Assembly (NCBI GenBank): GCA_913061475.1
Contig: CAJXUN010000001.1
Location: 124,001 to 188,000, forward strand
Length of the DNA: 64,000 nt
Source of the DNA: an uncultured Colwellia sp.
Lineage (GTDB): Bacteria > Pseudomonadota > Gammaproteobacteria > Enterobacterales > Alteromonadaceae
Reading direction: 5' to 3'
Below the pieces are notes generated by a model. It saw nothing but the letters and a program-made list of their open reading frames with translations. It was not told the origin of the DNA and did no database searches. This document shows, in pieces, positions 59,042 to 64,000 of this stretch (its first letter is position 1; each line of letters opens with the position of its first letter). The position numbers were made by a program, and so were the translations under genes.

Positions 59042-60292
59042 ATGCCGGACCATGTAATCATTCCTAGTGCAGGCGACAAAATCACCTCTGTTGATGGTAT
59101 TCTAAAGGTACCAAACAACCCTATTATTCCTTTTATTGAAGGTGATGGTATCGGTGTTGACGTTACACCGCCAATGATGAAGGTAGTTGATGCTGCTGTT
59201 GCTAAAGCTTACGGTAGTGAAAAAAGAATTCACTGGATGGAAGTCTATGCCGGCGAAAAAGCAACACAAATATACGACTCAGAAACTTGGCTACCCGATG
59301 AAACTCTCGCCATGTTTCAAAAGTATAAAGTGGGTATTAAAGGGCCTTTAACTACACCTGTCGGTGGCGGTATGCGTTCGTTGAACGTTGCCTTACGTCA
59401 AATACTTGATTTGTATGTATGCCAACGCCCAGTGCAATGGTTTACGGGCGTGCCAAGCCCTGTAAAAAAACCCAGTGAAGTAGATATGGTTATATTTCGA
59501 GAGAATTCTGAAGATATATACGCAGGTATCGAATATCAGGCAGGTACAGATCAAGCTAAGAAAATGATCAAATTTCTAACTGAGGAAATGGGTGTGACAA
59601 AAATTCGTTTCCAGGAAAATTGCGGTATTGGTATCAAACCGGTTTCTAAAGAAGGTACGCAACGACTTGTGCGACAAGCCATTCAATATGCAATCGATAA
59701 TGATAGAGAATCAGTGACTTTAGTACATAAAGGCAACATTATGAAGTTTACTGAGGGTGCATTTAAAGATTGGGGATATGAATTAGCACGAGAAGAGTTT
59801 GGTGCAGACTTACTTAATGGCGGTCCATGGTGTAGTTTAACAAACCCTAAAACGGGTAAAGAAATTATTATTAAAGATGTTATTGCTGATGCGATGTTGC
59901 AACAAATATTATTACGTCCAGCAGAGTATAGTGTTATTGCGACTTTAAATCTTAATGGTGATTACTTGTCGGATGCATTAGCGGCACAAGTAGGCGGTAT
60001 TGGTATTGCTCCGGGGGCAAACTTAAATGATGATGTTGCTATTTTTGAAGCAACACATGGCACTGCGCCGAAGTATGCGGGGCTAAATAAAGTTAATCCA
60101 GGTTCAGTTATTTTATCTGCTGAAATGATGTTACGACATATGGGGTGGACAGAAGCTGCGGATTTACTTTTAAAAGGTATGTCTGGCGCGATAAATGCTA
60201 AAACAGTGACTTATGACTTTGAACGCTTAATGGATGACGCGACCCTAGTGACTTGTTCTGAATTTGGTGATTGTATCATTGACCATATGTAA
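59042..60292 (+). CDS. icd: Dimeric NADP-dependent isocitrate dehydrogenase
   Basis: Homodimeric IDH of the E. coli type, the same length (416 residues). Substrate Ser113 in [13 protein letters not shown], the site phosphorylated by IDH kinase/phosphatase in E. coli, is conserved. [14 protein letters not shown] lies near 152-165, and HGTAPKYAG near 339 carries the Lys-Tyr pair for NADP. TTGGAG lies 7 bases before the ATG. Both isozymes make 2-oxoglutarate; which one dominates under what condition cannot be told from sequence. Confidence 0.97.
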   Translation: MPDHVIIPSAGDKITSVDGILKVPNNPIIPFIEGDGIGVDVTPPMMKVVDAAVAKAYGSEKRIHWMEVYAGEKATQIYDSETWLPDETLAMFQKYKVGIKGPLTTPVGGGMRSLNVALRQILDLYVCQRPVQWFTGVPSPVKKPSEVDMVIFRENSEDIYAGIEYQAGTDQAKKMIKFLTEEMGVTKIRFQENCGIGIKPVSKEGTQRLVRQAIQYAIDNDRESVTLVHKGNIMKFTEGAFKDWGYELAREEFGADLLNGGPWCSLTNPKTGKEIIIKDVIADAMLQQILLRPAEYSVIATLNLNGDYLSDALAAQVGGIGIAPGANLNDDVAIFEATHGTAPKYAGLNKVNPGSVILSAEMMLRHMGWTEAADLLLKGMSGAINAKTVTYDFERLMDDATLVTCSEFGDCIIDHM

Positions 60293-60330
60293 GGTTGATT
60301 ACGAAATCCTAATGTTCAAGCGCTGAACAT

Positions 60331-60360
60331 AAAAAACACAGCAATATGGCTGTGTTTTTT
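60331..60360. terminator. Bidirectional terminator between icd and cspD
   Basis: AAAAAACACAGC (60331-60342) pairs with GCTGTGTTTTTT (60349-60360) around AATATG. A second hairpin TGTTCA/TGAACA (60313-60329) precedes it. Confidence 0.9.
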
Positions 60361-60386
60361 GTTTTAAGCGAATCATAATTTTTATA

Positions 60387-60608
60387 TTAATTATCTGATT
60401 CTAACTCTGACGGTGTAATACTCGCAGCGTGGTGACCTTTTGGCCCCGCGTTTAATTCGTAGTTTACATCCTGACCCGCTTTTAATGTACGGTATCCTTC
60501 CATTTGAATCGTTGAATAATGAGCAAAAATATCTTCACCACCATCCTCTGGACGTATAAAACCAAACCCTTTTGCATTATTAAACCATTTAACTGTACCG
60601 TGAGCCAT
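60387..60608 (-). CDS. cspD: Cold-shock-domain protein CspD
   Basis: A 73-residue OB-fold nucleic-acid-binding protein with RNP motifs KGFGFI (about residues 13-18) and DIFAHY (about 26-31). The C-terminal tail (PKGHHAASITPSELESDN) and the position divergent from clpS-clpA match E. coli CspD, a stationary-phase replication inhibitor rather than a true cold-shock protein. Confidence 0.94.
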   Translation of the reverse strand: MAHGTVKWFNNAKGFGFIRPEDGGEDIFAHYSTIQMEGYRTLKAGQDVNYELNAGPKGHHAASITPSELESDN

Positions 60609-60820
60609 ACTTCAACATCCTTCTAAATTCATCGGTAATTAGGTATGCTTTCCTTAAAGCATTATATATTCATTGAAAGTGGACAAAAAATAGCCACCAA
60701 AGTAAATCGTAGATAATAAATAGAAATAGTCAAGCCCAACGTTAACTATTTTGATTTTTTTAGTTATTATTTTTATTAAATCTTAAAGCAAAAATTTAAC
60801 TGACAGACTAATATAGAATT

Positions 60821-61141
60821 ATGAGTAAATGGAAAGAGTTAATAGATGACCAAAGTGTTCTCGATGACGAGGTTATTGAACAATTTCAGAAGCCCCCTAT
60901 GTATAATGTGGTGTTGTTAAATGATGACTATACTCCAATGGACTTTGTCATTGATGTATTGTGCAAGTTTTTTAACATGAATTCAGAGCAAGCGACAGAT
61001 ATTATGTTAGCGATTCATTATAAAGGGAAAGGGCGTTGTGGTACCTTTACTGCGGAAGTGGCAGAAACTAAAGTTGATCAGGTGTTGAATTACGCAACAA
61101 GCAATGAACATCCGCTTAAATGTACAATGGAAAAAGCGTAA
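60821..61141 (+). CDS. clpS: ClpS adaptor for N-degron proteolysis
   Basis: A 106-residue adaptor that delivers N-end-rule substrates to ClpAP. The core [18 protein letters not shown] (Asn34-Asp35-Asp36 in the N-degron pocket) and [21 protein letters not shown] are conserved. A flexible N-terminal tail precedes the core as usual. clpA follows after 27 bases. Confidence 0.96.
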   Translation: MSKWKELIDDQSVLDDEVIEQFQKPPMYNVVLLNDDYTPMDFVIDVLCKFFNMNSEQATDIMLAIHYKGKGRCGTFTAEVAETKVDQVLNYATSNEHPLKCTMEKA

Positions 61142-61168
61142 TAACGCAGATTTAAATTGGAGTAACCT

Positions 61169-63421
61169 ATGCTAAATAAAGATTTAGAAGTATCGTTAAA
61201 TATGGCTTTTCGTCAGGCTAAAGAGTCGCGCCATGAATTTATGACGGTTGAACATTTATTGTTGGCGTTGTTAGACAATCCATCTTCTATCGAAGCCTTA
61301 AATGCTTGTGGCGCAGACATGGCGAATTTAAAAAAAGAACTATTAGCTTTTATTGCTGATACCACACCCGTTATTCCTTCCGGTGAGGAAGAAAGAGAAA
61401 CTCAGCCAACATTGGGTTTTCAACGTGTATTGCAGCGCGCGGTTTTTCATGTGCAATCTTCCGGTAAAAGTGAAGTTAATGGTGCCAATGTTTTAGTGGC
61501 AATATTTAGTGAACAAGAATCTCAAGCAGCATATTTTTTAAAGAAATCTGATATTAGCCGCTTAGATATTGTTAATTATATTTCTCATGGTATCGCAAAA
61601 ATTGATCAAGAAAGCAGTACCAACGAAGAACAAGTTGCGACTGGAGAAGAAGAACCCCGTACGATAGATAATTTTTCAACTAATCTTAATGAAGAAGCAT
61701 TGAAAGGTAATATCGACCCGCTTATTGGCCGTGATAGTGAACTCGAACGTACATTACAAGTATTGAGTCGTCGCCGAAAAAACAATCCTTTATATGTCGG
61801 TGAAGCGGGTGTAGGTAAAACGGCGATAGCAGAAGGCTTAGCAAATTTATTAATCTCAGATAAGGCGCCTGAATTTTTAGCTGATGCAACTATTTACTCA
61901 TTAGATATGGGTGCATTGTTAGCAGGTACTAAATATCGGGGTGATTTTGAAAAACGCTTTAAAGCCCTGTTAAAAGAGTTAGAACAGGACGGTAATGCCA
62001 TTTTGTTTATAGATGAAATTCATACGATCATTGGTGCAGGAGCTGCCTCTGGTGGCATGCTAGACGCATCTAATTTGATCAAACCTTTACTCTCTTCAGG
62101 AAAACTCCGTTGTATCGGTTCAACGACCTACCAAGAGTACCAAAGTATTTTTGAGAAAGATCGAGCATTAGCCCGTCGTTTCCAAAAAATTGATGTCGTT
62201 GAACCCAGTGTTGATGACACGACAAAAATTCTACATGGCTTGAAAGAAAAATATGAAGCGCATCACGGAGTTCGTTATTCTAATAAAGCCTTAAGAGCTG
62301 CTGCGCAACTTTCCGCGAAATATATTAACGAGCGTTTTTTACCTGATAAAGCCATTGACGTTATTGATGAGGCGGGTGCAAGACAACAGTTGATTGCCGC
62401 TGATAAACGCAAGAAAATCATTAGTAATACTGACATTGAAAACATCGTTGCTAAAATGGCGCGTATTCCTAAAAAATCAGTATCGTCAACGGAAGTTGAT
62501 AGCTTAAAAACTCTTGATCGTAATTTAAAGCTCGTGGTGTTTGGCCAAGATCATGCTATTGATGAGTTAACATCGGTGATTCGCCTATCACGCGCTGGCT
62601 TGGGTAATGAACACAAGCCAATTGGTTCATTTATCTTTGCAGGGCCAACAGGGGTGGGCAAGACAGAAGTTACCCAACAGTTAGCTAAAGTACTCGGCGT
62701 TGAGTTACTTCGTTATGACATGTCGGAATACATGGAGAAGCATGCGGTAAGTCGACTTATTGGCGCACCTCCGGGTTATGTTGGTTATGAGCAGGGCGGT
62801 TTACTCACCGATGCTGTGATTAAAAACCCTCACGCGGTGGTTTTACTCGATGAAATAGAAAAAGCCCATGAAGATGTTTACAACATTCTGCTTCAAGTTA
62901 TGGACCACGGTACGTTAACAGACAACAATGGCCGTAAAGCAGACTTTAGAAACATCATTTTAGTCTTAACGACTAACGCTGGTGTTGCGCACACCGTTAA
63001 GCAATCTATCGGCTTTAAACAACAAGACAATAGTCTTGATGCGATGGACGAAATAAATAAAGTATTCTCTCCTGAATTTAGAAACCGTTTAGATAATATT
63101 GTCTGGTTTAATCATTTAGGGGATGAAGTTATTCAACAAGTGGTGGATAAGTTTATTGTTGAACTGCAAGTTCAATTGGATGAGAAAGGTGTTTCACTCG
63201 AGGTAACGAAAGATGCGAAAAGGTGGATGGCTACTAACGGTTACGATAAGTCGATGGGAGCGCGTCCTATGGCAAGGCTGATTCAAGAGCAATTGAAAAA
63301 ACCTTTGGCTAATGAACTACTCTTTGGTGAATTAACTCACGGTGGCGTAGCTAAAGTTGCTGTTAAGAAAGATAAATTAGTGATTAATTATGAATCGAAG
63401 AAAGAACTCGTGACCCACTAA
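61169..63421 (+). CDS. clpA: ATP-dependent Clp protease ATP-binding subunit ClpA
   Basis: AAA+ unfoldase of the ClpAP protease. The 750-residue protein has the double Clp N-domain (about residues 1-145), the first AAA domain with Walker [14 protein letters not shown] (about 211-223) and [11 protein letters not shown], and the second with [13 protein letters not shown] (about 492-504). The C-terminal D2 small domain follows, and no middle ClpB-type coiled coil is present. It is in one operon with clpS and ends at a strong terminator. Confidence 0.97.
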   Translation: MLNKDLEVSLNMAFRQAKESRHEFMTVEHLLLALLDNPSSIEALNACGADMANLKKELLAFIADTTPVIPSGEEERETQPTLGFQRVLQRAVFHVQSSGKSEVNGANVLVAIFSEQESQAAYFLKKSDISRLDIVNYISHGIAKIDQESSTNEEQVATGEEEPRTIDNFSTNLNEEALKGNIDPLIGRDSELERTLQVLSRRRKNNPLYVGEAGVGKTAIAEGLANLLISDKAPEFLADATIYSLDMGALLAGTKYRGDFEKRFKALLKELEQDGNAILFIDEIHTIIGAGAASGGMLDASNLIKPLLSSGKLRCIGSTTYQEYQSIFEKDRALARRFQKIDVVEPSVDDTTKILHGLKEKYEAHHGVRYSNKALRAAAQLSAKYINERFLPDKAIDVIDEAGARQQLIAADKRKKIISNTDIENIVAKMARIPKKSVSSTEVDSLKTLDRNLKLVVFGQDHAIDELTSVIRLSRAGLGNEHKPIGSFIFAGPTGVGKTEVTQQLAKVLGVELLRYDMSEYMEKHAVSRLIGAPPGYVGYEQGGLLTDAVIKNPHAVVLLDEIEKAHEDVYNILLQVMDHGTLTDNNGRKADFRNIILVLTTNAGVAHTVKQSIGFKQQDNSLDAMDEINKVFSPEFRNRLDNIVWFNHLGDEVIQQVVDKFIVELQVQLDEKGVSLEVTKDAKRWMATNGYDKSMGARPMARLIQEQLKKPLANELLFGELTHGGVAKVAVKKDKLVINYESKKELVTH

Positions 63422-63445
63422 TTTATTGCATTTTTCAGATAATAA

Positions 63446-63473
63446 AAAAAACCGAGCCAAAGCTCGGTTTTTT
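63446..63473 (+). terminator. Intrinsic terminator of clpS-clpA
   Basis: AAAAAACCGAGC (63446-63457) pairs with GCTCGGTTTTTT (63462-63473) around CAAA, 24 bases after the clpA stop. Confidence 0.93.
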
Positions 63474-63525
63474 GTTTTATTAAATGACATTACTTTTATG
63501 ACCATTAACTAAATTTTGGTTAAAA

Positions 63526-63562
63526 AAAAGCGCTTTATTAACTGCATTATTAAAGCGCTTTT
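63526..63562 (-). terminator. Intrinsic terminator of infA
   Basis: AAAAGCGCTTTA (63526-63537) pairs with TAAAGCGCTTTT (63551-63562). On the minus strand a run of T follows, 16 bases beyond the infA stop. Confidence 0.85.
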
Positions 63563-63578
63563 AAAACTGAATTAATTT

Positions 63579-63881
<303 letters not shown>

Positions 63882-64000
63882 TTATTTATTTACGGTTTGC
63901 CATTGATTTTCGACTAAAATCTGATGTGGATTGTAACGGTTTTTATAATTCATTTTGTTACATTCTTCAATTTGATAGCCAAGGTAGAGGTAACGACATT
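63882..64000 (-). CDS. bpt: Aspartate/glutamate leucyltransferase, C-terminal part
   Basis: The last 38 complete codons of a frame that continues past the right edge. The translated tail ([20 protein letters not shown], then NPHQIL) matches the C-terminal end of Bpt/Ate-type proteins, which add Leu to N-terminal Asp or Glu and so create N-degrons for ClpS-ClpA. The stop is at 63882-63884. The gene lies 84 bases upstream of infA on the same strand. The functional link to clpS-clpA is a known gammaproteobacterial arrangement. Confidence 0.85.
   Translation of the reverse strand, partial: CRYLYLGYQIEECNKMNYKNRYNPHQILVENQWQTVNK

Noticed and set aside
60279-60290. TTGACCATATG at the end of icd resembles a RutR half-site.
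   Set aside because: It is inside the last icd codons, the right half is missing, and no pyrimidine gene follows.
63422-63578. A tRNA-Ser gene between clpA and infA, as in E. coli.
   Set aside because: The interval holds two terminator hairpins and no tRNA-like cloverleaf could be found.

Overview
The window reads as a chromosomal segment of an AT-rich marine gammaproteobacterium of the Alteromonadales, most likely Colwelliaceae (Colwellia, Thalassotalea or a relative). The reasons are E. coli-like core synteny (rluE-nudJ-mnmA-hflD-purB next to icd; cspD/clpS-clpA/infA; aroH-ppsR/ppsA), two large TonB-dependent receptors, parts of the marine 'proteobacterial dedicated sortase system', and a monomeric NADP-isocitrate dehydrogenase directly beside the dimeric one, an arrangement described in Colwellia maris. 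No IS element, prophage, CRISPR array, rRNA or tRNA was seen. About 56 protein genes are supported, including a partial bpt at the right edge and several genes whose real start is inside a longer open frame.

Layout. 1-3.1 kb: lysC and the queuosine genes queC/queE. 3.4-5.6 kb: YgjV, a Crp-like regulator and a LysR regulator. 5.7-9.7 kb: a tight five-gene operon (glyoxalase-fold protein, Old Yellow Enzyme, SnoaL-like protein, exported PuuE/CE4-like hydrolase, DoxX protein) divergent from the LysR gene. 9.8-14.0 kb: PdsS/PdsR two-component system and PdsO of the dedicated sortase system, with no sortase or sortase target in between. 14.2-17.2 kb: small accessory genes and a second LysR. 17.3-21.9 kb: divergent dinG/polB sharing one perfect LexA box. 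22.1-23.3 kb: metC behind MetJ-like boxes.

23.4-40.4 kb is the most coherent block. A RutR-like TetR regulator, a secreted endonuclease/exonuclease/phosphatase and an exported alkaline phosphatase form one operon, divergent from a 1058-aa TonB receptor. Next come cdd-deoA, then udk-nupC-deoC-tdk, and divergently deoB followed by a second TonB receptor. Perfect matches to the core of the E. coli RutR box (TTGACCANNTGGTCAA) lie before cdd-deoA and between udk and deoB, with degenerate copies before deoB and between the regulator and the first receptor. Together this looks like a regulon for scavenging extracellular DNA and nucleotides: secreted hydrolases make nucleosides, receptors and NupC import them, and deo/cdd/udk/tdk salvage or catabolise them.

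40.4-64 kb is mostly housekeeping: aroH, ppsR/ppsA, the YdiJ-type D-2-hydroxyglutarate dehydrogenase, a leucine dehydrogenase-family enzyme, roxA, purB-hflD-mnmA-nudJ-rluE, idh (behind a 51-bp palindrome), icd, cspD, clpS-clpA, infA and bpt. Most transcription units end in clear intrinsic terminators, listed separately.
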